From assembly GCF_013131805.1 (NCBI RefSeq), contig NZ_JABJRC010000004.1:124001-188000 (forward strand): a DNA stretch of 64,000 bases, given 5' to 3'. The translations under genes and the position numbers were made by a program. How positions within the stretch are numbered: the stretch's first letter is position 1; each line of letters begins with the position of its first letter. The DNA comes from Kribbella sandramycini (GTDB lineage Bacteria > Actinomycetota > Actinomycetes > Propionibacteriales > Kribbellaceae). Under the pieces are notes generated by a model. The model saw only the letters and a list, made by a program, of their open reading frames with translations. It had not been told where the DNA came from and ran no database searches. Shown here one piece after another: positions 41,298-50,306 of this stretch.

Positions 41298-42755
41298 ATG
41301 ACCACCTTCACCTCCTCGGTCTTCCGGACCGAGACCATGACGGTGCCCGGGGGTACCGAGACGATCCTCCGCGGCGGCCGGGACCTGTTCCCCCTGCTCC
41401 CCGCGGCCCTCCACGGCATCCGCACGATCGGCGTCCTCGGCTGGGGCCCGCAGGGCCGCGCCCAGGCGCTCAACCTGCGCGATTCACTGGCCGGCACCGG
41501 CATCAAGGTCGCCGTCGGCCTCCGGCCGGGCTCGACCTCCGCGGACGACGCCCGCGCGCACGGGTTCACCGAGGACGACGGGACGCTCGGCGAGCTGCTC
41601 GCCGTCGCGGCCGAGGCGGATCTGGTGATCCTGCTGATCGCCGACGCGGCCCTGGCCGCCCAGCACGAGACGATCTTCCAGGCGCTCAAGCCCGGCGCGA
41701 CCATCGGCCTGTCGCACGGCTTCCTGCTCGGCCACCTACGCGCGATCGGCAGCGATTTCCCGGCCGGACACCCGGTGATCGCGGTCTGCCCGAAGGGTAT
41801 GGGCGACTCGGTCCGCCGGCTGTACGTGCAGGGCGCGACCGTCAACGGCGCCGGGATCAACGCGAGTATCGCCGTCCACGCCGATCCGGACGGGCACGCC
41901 ACCGACCGGGCGCTGGCCTGGTCGGTCGCGCTCGGGTCGCCGTACACGTTCGCGACCGCACTGTCCGCGGAGTACCACTCGGATATCGTCGGCGAGCGGG
42001 CGATCCTGCTCGGCGCGGTGCACGGGCTGGTCGAAGCCCTCTACCGGTACTTCCGGCTCCAGGGCGCCGACGCGGTCTCGGCGTACGAGCGTTCCACCGA
42101 GGCGGTCACCGGCCCGATTGCGCGGACGATCTCGGCCGCCGGGCTGCCCGCCGTCCGGGCCGCGGTCACCGATCAGGACCTGTTCGACCGGGCCTACAGC
42201 GCGGCCTACCAGCCGGCCCGCGACCTGGTCGCCGAGATCTACGACGAAGTTGCCGACGGCACCGAATTGCGCAGTGTCATCCTCGCCGAGCAGCGGCTCG
42301 CCACCCGCCCGATGACCGCGATCGCCGGCAGCGAGATGTGGTCGCACAGCGCCGCGGCGCACGCCCGCCGGGACGCCGCGGCCACCGAACTCGATCCGCT
42401 CACCGCCGGGCTCTTCGTCGCCACGATGACCGCGCAGGCCGACGAGTTCGCCACCCGCGGGCATGCCTGGTCCGAGATCGTGAACGAGTCGATCATCGAG
42501 GCCGTCGACTCGCTGCTGCCGTACATGCATGCCCGCGACGTCGCCTACATGGTCGACAACTGCTCCCGCACCGCCCGCCTCGGCACCCGCCGCTGGGGCC
42601 CGCGCTTCCAGGCGGCCTACGAGCAGCTCGCGCTCCCCGCTCTCGCCGGCCCCGCCGACCCGAAGGCCATCGACGCCTTCCTGCACAACCCCGTCCACGA
42701 AGCCCTGGCCGTCGCCGCCGAACTCCGCCCCTCGGTCGACATCTCCGTCTCCTGA
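41298..42755 (+). CDS. ilvC: Ketol-acid reductoisomerase, class II (long form)
   Basis: Second common step of branched-chain amino acid synthesis (acetolactate to dihydroxyisovalerate, NADPH and Mg). The protein has 485 residues, the class II size; the usual actinobacterial enzyme is class I (about 340 residues). The Rossmann motif is GVLGWGPQGRAQALNLRDS; CPKGMGDSVRRLY, SAEYHSDIVGERAILLGAVHGL and the second helical repeat (FVATMTAQADEFATRGHAWSEI split) are class II features. Its close linkage to ilvY suggests the pair moved together. AAGGA is only 1 nt from the ATG at 41298, so an ATG at 41337 is an alternative start. A strong terminator follows. Confidence 0.9.
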   Translation: MTTFTSSVFRTETMTVPGGTETILRGGRDLFPLLPAALHGIRTIGVLGWGPQGRAQALNLRDSLAGTGIKVAVGLRPGSTSADDARAHGFTEDDGTLGELLAVAAEADLVILLIADAALAAQHETIFQALKPGATIGLSHGFLLGHLRAIGSDFPAGHPVIAVCPKGMGDSVRRLYVQGATVNGAGINASIAVHADPDGHATDRALAWSVALGSPYTFATALSAEYHSDIVGERAILLGAVHGLVEALYRYFRLQGADAVSAYERSTEAVTGPIARTISAAGLPAVRAAVTDQDLFDRAYSAAYQPARDLVAEIYDEVADGTELRSVILAEQRLATRPMTAIAGSEMWSHSAAAHARRDAAATELDPLTAGLFVATMTAQADEFATRGHAWSEIVNESIIEAVDSLLPYMHARDVAYMVDNCSRTARLGTRRWGPRFQAAYEQLALPALAGPADPKAIDAFLHNPVHEALAVAAELRPSVDISVS

Positions 42756-42762
42756 AACGCGA

Positions 42763-42794
42763 AACGGCCCCGAGCAAACCTGCTCGGGGCCGTT
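42763..42794 (+). terminator. Rho-independent-type terminator hairpin after ilvC
   Basis: Perfect 14-bp stem AACGGCCCCGAGCA / TGCTCGGGGCCGTT with an AACC loop, starting 7 bp after the ilvC stop. There is no long T-run, as is common in high-GC actinobacteria. Confidence 0.85.
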
Positions 42795-42869
42795 CAATCC
42801 GTGCGATCGGCACATGCTGAGGCCGCGACGATGCGGAGTTGGCCTCCAGGACACTCCAGCAAGGTCTGC

Positions 42870-43901
42870 CTACTGCCCTTCGGCCGCCCTCATCTTCACG
42901 CGTGCTTCCTTGTGGAACTTGATCGGACTGTTGTCCAGAACAGTCTTGACCATGACTTCGAAGAAGCGCCCAGGCGACAGCTCGTACGGAACGAAGTCAT
43001 GGCGCAACGTCACCTCGGGCAACTGCTCGATCACCGCTGCAACCTCTAGATCGTCCTCGATACCAGATCCACCATCGGCGGCCGTAGCTACGTCGCTCAC
43101 GACAGGGTCCATGACCGGGTCAACTGCGATCGGTGCGGCCTCCTCAGCTTCGCCGCTGTCGTCGGCTGCCGAGGGCACCCCGCCCCACTCGGGTACGACC
43201 AACCCAACTGCGTCGTAGGCGTCGTCCTCACGTCCGAGCTTCGTCAGCAGGTCGACCAGACCATCCGCCGTATCACGCTCGGTCGCGAAAGCGGTCGACC
43301 GGAGACTGTAGAGGAAACCCAATGCGGAACGGGGGTGCCGAAGGGAAAGATTCTTCGCGTCACCGTACGACTCCTCGACCCTATTGGCAGCGTTCTTCCC
43401 GAACGAAGAGTCCATCCGCTTTGTGGAGATCATGAGCTCCGGCCCTGTTTGCCATGCGCTCATGACGACATCGACCTGCTTGACATAGTTCTTGCCCAGA
43501 AGATTTGCGCTTGCACTCGCGGTGCCGCCACTCTGGCCGCGCGCCAAACGATCCCAGACCTGATCCCGAAGGCCCTTCGGGAGACTGTCGACAAACATCG
43601 CCACATCACGGGGCAGCACCCGAGGTGCCGAGGGGCGGGGCCACACCCGATCGCTATCAAACCCTGCTCTTCGAAGCTCGTACGAGGTCCACACGTCAAG
43701 CGCGATCGCAGGTACGCCAGATTGAGACGACGCGGTCAAGAACAGCGGTACGCCGAGAAGCCGACACAGCGTGTCATAGTCAGGCTCATATCGCAGGCCG
43801 TCGCGGAGTTGACGCCAGGGAGTCACATCACGGAACGCAGCTTGTGCAACGATCTCGTCGAACAGCTCCCAGGCCTGATCCTTGAGCGAGCGGTCAGTCA
43901 T
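42870..43901 (-). CDS. Candidate type II restriction endonuclease (partner of the DNA methyltransferase)
   Basis: Protein of 343 residues that I do not recognise as a named family. It follows the methyltransferase with an 8-bp overlap, the usual place for a cognate nuclease. A possible PD-(D/E)XK core is VDVVMSAWQTGPELMISTKRM: Asp144, Glu155 and Lys161, followed by a helix SSFGKNAANRVEESYGDAK. The spacing is not the textbook D...ExK, so the assignment is tentative. Codon use and base composition are less GC-biased than neighbouring genes, consistent with transfer. The frame to 44072 upstream of the ATG at 43901 is a shadow of the methylase gene. Confidence 0.65.
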   Translation of the reverse strand: MTDRSLKDQAWELFDEIVAQAAFRDVTPWRQLRDGLRYEPDYDTLCRLLGVPLFLTASSQSGVPAIALDVWTSYELRRAGFDSDRVWPRPSAPRVLPRDVAMFVDSLPKGLRDQVWDRLARGQSGGTASASANLLGKNYVKQVDVVMSAWQTGPELMISTKRMDSSFGKNAANRVEESYGDAKNLSLRHPRSALGFLYSLRSTAFATERDTADGLVDLLTKLGREDDAYDAVGLVVPEWGGVPSAADDSGEAEEAAPIAVDPVMDPVVSDVATAADGGSGIEDDLEVAAVIEQLPEVTLRHDFVPYELSPGRFFEVMVKTVLDNSPIKFHKEARVKMRAAEGQ

Positions 43902-45537
43902 CGGATCTGGCGTCCTTACCTCGCGCACTGCGACGTGCGGCCATCTCTGCATGCGCTGCTCGGACCGCCGACAGCTGTCGGCCCGACATCCCCAACGCGT
44001 CGACCAGCACGACCTCGTCCACCGCACGAACCGCCTCAAGCAGCCGTCCTTGCCGCAAGCTGGCACCGACACGGCCTCGCAATGCGCTCAGCTCCTTACG
44101 GCGGGACTCCACAAGCGCCGGTGCCGGCATCGGCAGCTGATCTGCCTCGCGAGGCTCGACCTTCAGAACTCCGCCGCCATACGCTCGGCCAACCGTTTCG
44201 GCACCAAGTAAGGTCACGGAGTTGAGGGACGCCAAGGGCAACAGATCGACTCCGGTCTTTCGTACCTCCGACCGGAGATACACCCCATGAACACTGTTGA
44301 GATGATGCGTCCGTACTCGGTTTGTGCAGAGTCTCGGCGTGTCAGCGTTCATGTAGGTCAGCAAAAGGTCTGCCGGCTGCTGATAAGGCACGAGCCACCA
44401 GGGCTTTCGCACGCGACACTTGTATGCAGTATCGACTCCCGTCTTCTCGCCCATCGCTATGTAGCGCAGCGCGGCCGCCGACGGAGTACTCGGCCGGAAC
44501 AACCATGTCGCTGAGCCGGCCGCGGCGAGTTCGTCCATCATTCTCGCGGTCAACGTGAGACTACGGAGGTGACGAGAGCCGGGCGGCGAGAGCGAGATCA
44601 GGTCGTCCGTCGTCAACCCGAGTTCAGTGACCCGCTCTGAGGTCAAAGTGAAGAACTTGTTGTTTCCCGTTACCATCCCGAGCGTCGTGTCTCCCCATGA
44701 CTCGAGGACGTCGAAACCTGGGGCCATCGTCGCAGCCGTATAGGCCTCGAGAGCTGGAGGCGGCACCAGCGAAGCCGACCATTTGCCGCCCCGAGAGCGG
44801 GGGGCCCATTTTCTTCCGACAGCGAAGTCGTTGAGCGCCTTCGCATCTTGAACCTGGAAGATGTCGCAATGATCAGTTCCATTGACGCCTGATGGGTCGA
44901 ACCCATCGGCCAGCAACAGCACGACCTCTTCAGACACTCCAGGGAACACCCGGTCGATGAACAACACGAGCCCGACGGACTTGAAGTGGTCCATCAGGTA
45001 CTGCCGAACTGATGCAGCGTAGTTCACTGTGAGTAACTCAGCCGGCAGAACCAGTCCAAGCCGCCCGCCCGGTTTCAGATTCAGGGCACTGTGAACCGTG
45101 AAGGCTGCCCACGACGACGCCAAGCCTGTCAGGGAGACACCAGCTCGAAGAGCCGCGGCACGCGACCGCGCTCTGGAATCACCTGAAAAGTCTTGATATC
45201 GAACGTAAGGCGGATTTCCGATGACTGCGTCAAAGTTCCCAGTAGGTTCCCTCAGGAAGAAGTCACCGGCCTCGATCGTCGCCTCGATACCTTGAGCTCG
45301 AAGCGTGCGCTCGGCCTCGGCCGCAGAGGCTGAATGCAGCTCGACACCCAGCAGTCGCCCCTTGTGTCTCCCGGCCCTACCAGCCTCATGCAAGAACACC
45401 GCCTCGCCGCATGAAGGCTCGAGGACTGCGTCGCTGGGCGAATGGATCGCCCAATCCGCAATGAAGCGAGCGACCGTCGCCGGCGTGAAGAATGCGCCCC
45501 GCGTCTTCCGCTCAGAGGTGGTGTCACCGGGCAGCAT
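43894..45537 (-). CDS. N6-adenine DNA methyltransferase, M.TaqI-like type II
   Basis: Sequence-specific adenine methylase of 547 residues. The SAM motif region is VLEPSCGEAVFL (38-49), preceded by the family phrase RGAFFTPATVARFIADW, and the catalytic motif IV is NPPYVRYQDF (108-117). The C-terminal ~300 residues form a target-recognition region ending in a leucine-rich helical part. The start at 45537 has AGAGGA about 9 nt upstream and fits the family N-terminus. Composition is less GC-rich than flanking genes. With the next gene it forms a compact restriction-modification island between ilvC and glmM. Confidence 0.9.
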   Translation of the reverse strand: MLPGDTTSERKTRGAFFTPATVARFIADWAIHSPSDAVLEPSCGEAVFLHEAGRAGRHKGRLLGVELHSASAAEAERTLRAQGIEATIEAGDFFLREPTGNFDAVIGNPPYVRYQDFSGDSRARSRAAALRAGVSLTGLASSWAAFTVHSALNLKPGGRLGLVLPAELLTVNYAASVRQYLMDHFKSVGLVLFIDRVFPGVSEEVVLLLADGFDPSGVNGTDHCDIFQVQDAKALNDFAVGRKWAPRSRGGKWSASLVPPPALEAYTAATMAPGFDVLESWGDTTLGMVTGNNKFFTLTSERVTELGLTTDDLISLSPPGSRHLRSLTLTARMMDELAAAGSATWLFRPSTPSAAALRYIAMGEKTGVDTAYKCRVRKPWWLVPYQQPADLLLTYMNADTPRLCTNRVRTHHLNSVHGVYLRSEVRKTGVDLLPLASLNSVTLLGAETVGRAYGGGVLKVEPREADQLPMPAPALVESRRKELSALRGRVGASLRQGRLLEAVRAVDEVVLVDALGMSGRQLSAVRAAHAEMAARRSARGKDARSDD

Positions 45538-45597
45538 GGAGTCATCCTCTCTCAACAGTCCGGACGCGAGCGGGAGACCCACCGTTCGAACAGCGCA

Positions 45598-45638
45598 GGT
45601 CCGGTGAGATGCCCGACGGATCGGGACCTCACCGGACC
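45598..45638 (-). terminator. Hairpin after glmM
   Basis: A long stem with arms GGTCCGGTGAG (45598-45608) and CTCACCGGACC (45628-45638), and an inner stem CCCGA/TCGGG with CGGA loop. It lies 4 bp past the glmM stop on the minus strand and separates glmM from the methylase upstream region. A terminator is the likely role. Confidence 0.75.
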
Positions 45639-45641
45639 GAC

Positions 45642-46988
45642 TCAGAGCTTCAGTGCGGCGGCGACCACGTCGGCGAGCGAGTGGGCGATCTCGTCGGCGG
45701 TGTCCGAGGACTCGGCCTCGACCATGACGCGGACGAGCGGCTCCGTGCCCGAGGGGCGGAGCAGGACGCGGCCGGTGTCGCCGAGGCGCTGGGTGGCCTC
45801 GGCCACGGCGGCCTGGACGGTCGCATCGGTGCCGGCGCGGGCTTTGTCGACGTTCTTCACGTTGACCAGGACCTGCGGCAGGCGGGTCATCACGCTGGCC
45901 AGATCGGCCAGGGTCTTACCCGTCTGGGCGATGCGGGCCAGCAGCATGACCGCGGTCAGCGTGCCGTCGCCGGTGGTGGCGTGGTCGGACAGGATGACGT
46001 GACCCGACTGCTCACCGCCGAGTTTGTGACCGCCGGCCTTCATCGCCTCGAGCACGTACCGGTCGCCGACCTTGGTCTGCTCGACCGCGATCTGCTCCCG
46101 GACCATCGCCTGGACGAAGCCCAGGTTGCTCATCACGGTCGCGACGACGGTGTCGTTGGACAACCGGCCGCTGTCGCGCATCGCGAGCGCCAGGATCGCG
46201 AGGATCTGGTCGCCGTCGACGAGCTCGCCGTTCCCGTCGACCGCCAGGCAGCGGTCGGCGTCGCCGTCCAGGGCGATGCCCAGGTCGGCGCGGTGCCCGA
46301 TCACCTCACGCTGCAACCCCTCCAGGTGGGTGGAGCCGCAGTTCAGGTTGATGTTCAGGCCGTCCGGCGCTGCGGCGTACGTGATCACCTCGGCGCCGAG
46401 CCGGCGCAACGCCTCCGGAGCCGTCCCGGAGGCGGCGCCGTTCGCGCAGTCGATGACGACCTTGACGCCGTCGAAGCGGTTCGGCGCCGAGCGGACCAGG
46501 TGCGAGACGTAGGTCTCGAACCCCTGCCCGTCGTCGAGAACGCGACCGACGGCCGCGCCGGTCGGGCGCTGCCACTCCTCGTTCATCCGGACCTCGATGG
46601 CGTCCTCGATCTTGTCGTCGAGTTTGATCCCGCCGCGGGCCAGGAACTTGATGCCGTTGTCGGGCATCGCGTTGTGGCTGGCGGACAGCATCACACCGAG
46701 ATCGGTGCCGGTCGAACCGGTCAGATAGGCGACGGCCGGGGTCGGCAGGACGCCGAGCCGGAACACGTCGACGCCGGCGCTGGCCAAACCGGCCACCACG
46801 GCGGCTTCCAGGAATTCTCCACTGGCGCGTGGATCCCGCCCCACAACGGCGCGTGGCCGGTGCCCTTCGAAGGCACCGGCCTCGCCGAGTACATGAGCTG
46901 CCGCGACCGAGAGGTCGAGCGCCAGCTCCGCGGTCAGGTCCACGTTTGCCAGGCCACGGACTCCGTCCGTGCCGAACAAACGCCCCAT
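45642..46988 (-). CDS. glmM: Phosphoglucosamine mutase
   Basis: Interconverts glucosamine-6-phosphate and glucosamine-1-phosphate for UDP-GlcNAc synthesis. The protein has 448 residues, standard length. It starts [12 protein letters not shown]; the phosphoserine loop is MLSASHN (Ser104), the metal loop [11 protein letters not shown], the sugar loop GGEQSGH and the phosphate-binding loop [12 protein letters not shown]. It begins 7 bp after the rpsI stop, the conserved actinobacterial rplM-rpsI-glmM order. Confidence 0.97.
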   Translation of the reverse strand: MGRLFGTDGVRGLANVDLTAELALDLSVAAAHVLGEAGAFEGHRPRAVVGRDPRASGEFLEAAVVAGLASAGVDVFRLGVLPTPAVAYLTGSTGTDLGVMLSASHNAMPDNGIKFLARGGIKLDDKIEDAIEVRMNEEWQRPTGAAVGRVLDDGQGFETYVSHLVRSAPNRFDGVKVVIDCANGAASGTAPEALRRLGAEVITYAAAPDGLNINLNCGSTHLEGLQREVIGHRADLGIALDGDADRCLAVDGNGELVDGDQILAILALAMRDSGRLSNDTVVATVMSNLGFVQAMVREQIAVEQTKVGDRYVLEAMKAGGHKLGGEQSGHVILSDHATTGDGTLTAVMLLARIAQTGKTLADLASVMTRLPQVLVNVKNVDKARAGTDATVQAAVAEATQRLGDTGRVLLRPSGTEPLVRVMVEAESSDTADEIAHSLADVVAAALKL

Positions 46989-46995
46989 CAGGTGA

Positions 46996-47517
46996 TCAGC
47001 GCTTGCTGTACTGAGGAGCCTTGCGGGCCTTCTTGAGACCGGCCTTCTTACGCTCCTTGATCCGCGCGTCGCGGGTGAGCAGACCGGCCTTCTTCAGACC
47101 GGGCCGGTTCGCCTCCTCGTCGGCGGCGTTCAGGCACCGGGCGACACCCAGCTGCAGCGCACCGGCCTGGCCGGTGATGCCGCCGCCGTTGATCCGGGCG
47201 ATCACGTCGTACGAGCCCTCGAGGCCCGCGACGACGAACGGCTCGTTCACGTGCTGCTGGTGCACCTTGTTCGGGAAGTAGACGTCCAGCGGCTTGCCGT
47301 TGACGGTCCACTGGCCCGTGCCGGGCACGAGGCGGACGCGAGCGACGGCCTCCTTGCGGCGACCGGTGGCGCCGGCCGGGTTGATGACCGCGACCCGACC
47401 CGTCTCGGCGCGCTGCTCCGGAGTCGGGTTCGTCTCGGAGGTGTAGGCAACCGGGCCGTCGGTCTCGATGGGGACCTCGGGGTCGAACTCTTCGGTCTCG
47501 GTGGTGATGTCGCTCAC
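46996..47517 (-). CDS. rpsI: 30S ribosomal protein S9
   Basis: Small-subunit protein of 173 residues ending in the conserved [12 protein letters not shown] tail that reaches the P-site tRNA. The core ([27 protein letters not shown]) is preceded by an acidic N-terminal extension of ~45 residues, common in actinobacteria. The GTG start at 47517 is preceded by GAGG about 12 nt upstream. Operon with rplM (35 bp gap). Confidence 0.97.
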   Translation of the reverse strand: MSDITTETEEFDPEVPIETDGPVAYTSETNPTPEQRAETGRVAVINPAGATGRRKEAVARVRLVPGTGQWTVNGKPLDVYFPNKVHQQHVNEPFVVAGLEGSYDVIARINGGGITGQAGALQLGVARCLNAADEEANRPGLKKAGLLTRDARIKERKKAGLKKARKAPQYSKR

Positions 47518-47552
47518 GCTGAAAATCCTCGTTTACCTGGCTCGTCGATCGC

Positions 47553-47996
47553 TTACTGGGCGATCTGGGTGATCTCGAACGGCTTCGGCTGCTGGGCCGA
47601 GTGCGGGTGCTCCGGACCGGCGTAGACCTTCAGCTTGGTGAGCAGCTTCCGGCTCAGGCGGTTCTTCGGGAGCATGCCCCAGACAGCCTTCTCGACGGCC
47701 TTGCGCGGGTCCTTGTCGAGGATCTCGCCGATCGGCGTGGCCGTCAGACCACCCGGGTGCCCCGAGTGGCGGTACGCCAGCTTGTCGGTCCGCTTGGAAC
47801 CGGACAGGGCGACCTTGGACGCGTTGATGACGACGACGAAATCGCCGCCGTCCACGTGCGGCGCGAACGTCGGCTTGTGCTTGCCGCGCAGGAGAGTTGC
47901 GATCTGGACGGCGAGCCGACCGAGAGTGACGTCGGTGGCGTCGATCACGTGCCACTCGCGGGTGACGTCAGCAGGCTTCGGGCTGTACGTGCGCAC
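47553..47996 (-). CDS. rplM: 50S ribosomal protein L13
   Basis: Large-subunit assembly protein of 147 residues from the GTG at 47996 ([19 protein letters not shown]), which has GAAGG 9 nt upstream. Conserved blocks include [24 protein letters not shown] and [17 protein letters not shown]. The frame to 48080 is an untranslated leader. First gene of rplM-rpsI-glmM. Confidence 0.97.
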   Translation of the reverse strand: MRTYSPKPADVTREWHVIDATDVTLGRLAVQIATLLRGKHKPTFAPHVDGGDFVVVINASKVALSGSKRTDKLAYRHSGHPGGLTATPIGEILDKDPRKAVEKAVWGMLPKNRLSRKLLTKLKVYAGPEHPHSAQQPKPFEITQIAQ

Positions 47997-48270
47997 GGGC
48001 GTTGACCTTCGTTTCTCAGAGGTTGACAAAACAAGTACGTCGGCGAGCGGTCCACCGACGGGCAAGGACCTGGAACGCACAACAGCAGCCCAGAATACCG
48101 GCGTCGGCCGCCTGGGGTCAAAGCGAGACCGAACGGCCCGGGCGCCCCGGCTTGGAAGGAGCTGCGGACCGCACTAGTTTAGCCGTGAAGATACGCAGTC
48201 CGAATCGCGTCCCGCCGGCTGACATAACCCTCATCACCTGGCGATGACGCCAGCTTCCGAAGAGGGCATC

Positions 48271-49557
48271 GTGACCGAACAGTCGCTCACCGTCCGGGAC
48301 AACCGGACCGGCAAGGACTACGACCTTGCCATCACCGATGGCACCATCCGTGCCGCAGATCTCAAGCAGATCAGCGCAACCGACGGAGACGGTGGCCTCG
48401 CCACCTACGACCCCGGCTTCGTCAACACCGCCTCGACCCGGTCCTCGGTCACCTTCATCGACGGTGACAAGGGCATCCTCGAGTACCGCGGCTACCCGAT
48501 CGAGCAGCTCGCCGAGCAGTCGAACTACCTCGAGGTCGCGTACCTGCTGGTGAACGGCGCGCTGCCGAACAAGGCGGAGTACGAAGCCTGGGTGCACGAC
48601 GTGACATATCACACCTTCGTGCACGAGAACCTGAAGACCTTCATGCAGGGCTTCCGCTACGACGCGCACCCGATGGGCATGCTGCTGGCCTCGGTCGGCG
48701 CGCTGTCCACCTTCTACCCGGAGTCGCGGGAGATCTTCAACGAGGAGTCCCGGGCGCTGCAGATCCGGCGGCTGATCGCGAAGATGCCGACGCTCGGCGC
48801 CTTCTCCTTCCGGCACGCCCAGGGCAAGCCGTACGTCTACCCGGACAACGAGCTCAGCTACGCGGCGAACTTCCTCTCCATGCTGTTCAAGATGAGCGAG
48901 CCCAAGTACGCCGCCGACGACCGGCTGGTGCGCGCGCTGGAGATCCTGTTCATCCTGCACGCCGACCACGAGCAGAACGCCTCCACCAACGCGGTGCGCG
49001 CGATCGGCTCCACCCAGGTCGACCCGTACTCCGCGGTGACCGGCGGGATCGCGGCCCTCTACGGCCCGCTGCACGGCGGCGCCAACGAGGCCGTGCTGAA
49101 GATGCTGCGCCGGATCGGCACCGTCGACAACGTCCCGTCGTTCATCGAGGGCGTGAAGAACGGCGAAGAGCGGCTGATGGGCTTCGGCCACCGGGTCTAC
49201 AAGAACTACGACCCGCGGGCCAAGATCATCAAGAAGGCCGCCGACGACGTCTTCGAGGTGACGGGGATCAACCCGCTGCTGAAGATCGCCGTCGAGCTGG
49301 AGAAGATCGCGCTCGAGGACGAGTACTTCGTCTCCCGCAAGCTCTACCCGAACGTGGACTTCTACTCCGGCCTGATCTACGAGGCCCTGCAGTTCCCGCC
49401 GGAGATGTTCACCGTGCTGTTCGCGATCCCGCGGACGTCGGGCTGGCTGGCCCAGTGGCTGGAGTCGCTCGGCGACACCGACCAGAAGATCGCCCGCCCG
49501 AAGCAGATCTACACCGGCGCGCGCGGCGTCCAGTACGTCCCGATGGGCGACCGCTAG
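48271..49557 (+). CDS. gltA: Citrate synthase
   Basis: Condenses acetyl-CoA and oxaloacetate, entry to the TCA cycle. The protein has 428 residues. Conserved elements: YDPGFVNTASTRS, LEYRGYPIEQLAE, HADHEQNASTNAVR (His ligand), LHGGANEAVL (His) and MGFGHRVYKNYDPRA (catalytic His/Asp region), ending GARGVQYVPM. A GTG at 48271 with AGAGGG about 6 nt upstream is preferred; the ATG at 48244 lacks a ribosome site. It is transcribed away from the rplM operon and ends before a strong terminator. Confidence 0.96.
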   Translation: MTEQSLTVRDNRTGKDYDLAITDGTIRAADLKQISATDGDGGLATYDPGFVNTASTRSSVTFIDGDKGILEYRGYPIEQLAEQSNYLEVAYLLVNGALPNKAEYEAWVHDVTYHTFVHENLKTFMQGFRYDAHPMGMLLASVGALSTFYPESREIFNEESRALQIRRLIAKMPTLGAFSFRHAQGKPYVYPDNELSYAANFLSMLFKMSEPKYAADDRLVRALEILFILHADHEQNASTNAVRAIGSTQVDPYSAVTGGIAALYGPLHGGANEAVLKMLRRIGTVDNVPSFIEGVKNGEERLMGFGHRVYKNYDPRAKIIKKAADDVFEVTGINPLLKIAVELEKIALEDEYFVSRKLYPNVDFYSGLIYEALQFPPEMFTVLFAIPRTSGWLAQWLESLGDTDQKIARPKQIYTGARGVQYVPMGDR

Positions 49558-49568
49558 TCCATCTTGGG

Positions 49569-49609
49569 AACGGCCCCGGTCCGGCAATCTGCCAGGGACC
49601 GGGGCCGTT
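49569..49609 (+). terminator. Terminator hairpin after citrate synthase
   Basis: A 14-bp perfect stem AACGGCCCCGGTCC / GGACCGGGGCCGTT encloses a second small hairpin GGCA-ATC-TGCC. It begins 11 bp after the stop and ends in TTT. The outer arms share AACGGCCCCG with the ilvC terminator. Confidence 0.85.
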
Positions 49610-49757
49610 TCTGCGCTTCTGCACCCTCTGCCGCAGCCCTACCGGCCCCTGGTTCCCACCCGAAAATGCGGAGAGTTGACTTCGGTTACAACCAAATGGG
49701 GTCGGCGATACGTCTCTAATGCGAGGGCACGGGTTGGCGCAAGGAGAGGGGTCTGGG

Positions 49758-50306
49758 GTGCGAGCTGACGCGCGGGACAACCGGTTACGGATTTTGACGG
49801 CGGCGGACGAGGTGTTCGGGCAGTCGCCGCAAGCGTCCACGGACGCGGTGGCGAAGCTGGCCGGGGTGGGGATTGCGACGGTTTTCCGGCATTTCCCGAC
49901 CAAGACGGAGCTGCTGGAGGCAGTGCTGACGCAGCGGCTGGAGCGGCTGCGGGACCAGGCTCTGACGCTGGCGTCCAGCGACAACGCGGGCCGGGCGTTC
50001 TACATGTTCTTCAGCCGCGTGGTCTCGGAGTCCGCGGTGAAACTGGCCATCGGCGAGGCTCTGATCGCGGCCGGCGGCGCGGCCGGTGAGGACGCCCGCA
50101 AGGCGGCCGCCGGGCTGCGGGAGGCCTTCGGCTCCCTGCTGGCCGAGGCGCAGCGCGTCGGCGCCGTACGCCGGGACGCGGGCCTGCCCGAGGTGTACGC
50201 ACTGCTCATCGGCGCCTCCCGCGGCGCCACCGCCCGTCACCTCGAGCCCGAGGTCCGGGACCGCATGCTGACGCTGGTCTACGACGGTCTCCGCCCAGCT
50301 TCGTGA
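49758..50306 (+). CDS. TetR-family transcriptional regulator
   Basis: Repressor-type protein of 182 residues. The N-terminal HTH is NRLRILTAADEVFGQSP then VAKLAGVGIATVFRHFPTKTELLEAV, canonical TetR. The C-terminal ligand domain resembles the SbtR-like group (RHLEPEVRDRMLTLVYDGLRP). The GTG at 49758 is chosen because AAGGAGAGGGG precedes it; the frame extends to 49719. A small dyad GGTT-AC-AACC lies about 65 bp upstream. It overlaps the GH18-like gene as GTGA, so they form one unit. Confidence 0.88.
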   Translation: MRADARDNRLRILTAADEVFGQSPQASTDAVAKLAGVGIATVFRHFPTKTELLEAVLTQRLERLRDQALTLASSDNAGRAFYMFFSRVVSESAVKLAIGEALIAAGGAAGEDARKAAAGLREAFGSLLAEAQRVGAVRRDAGLPEVYALLIGASRGATARHLEPEVRDRMLTLVYDGLRPAS

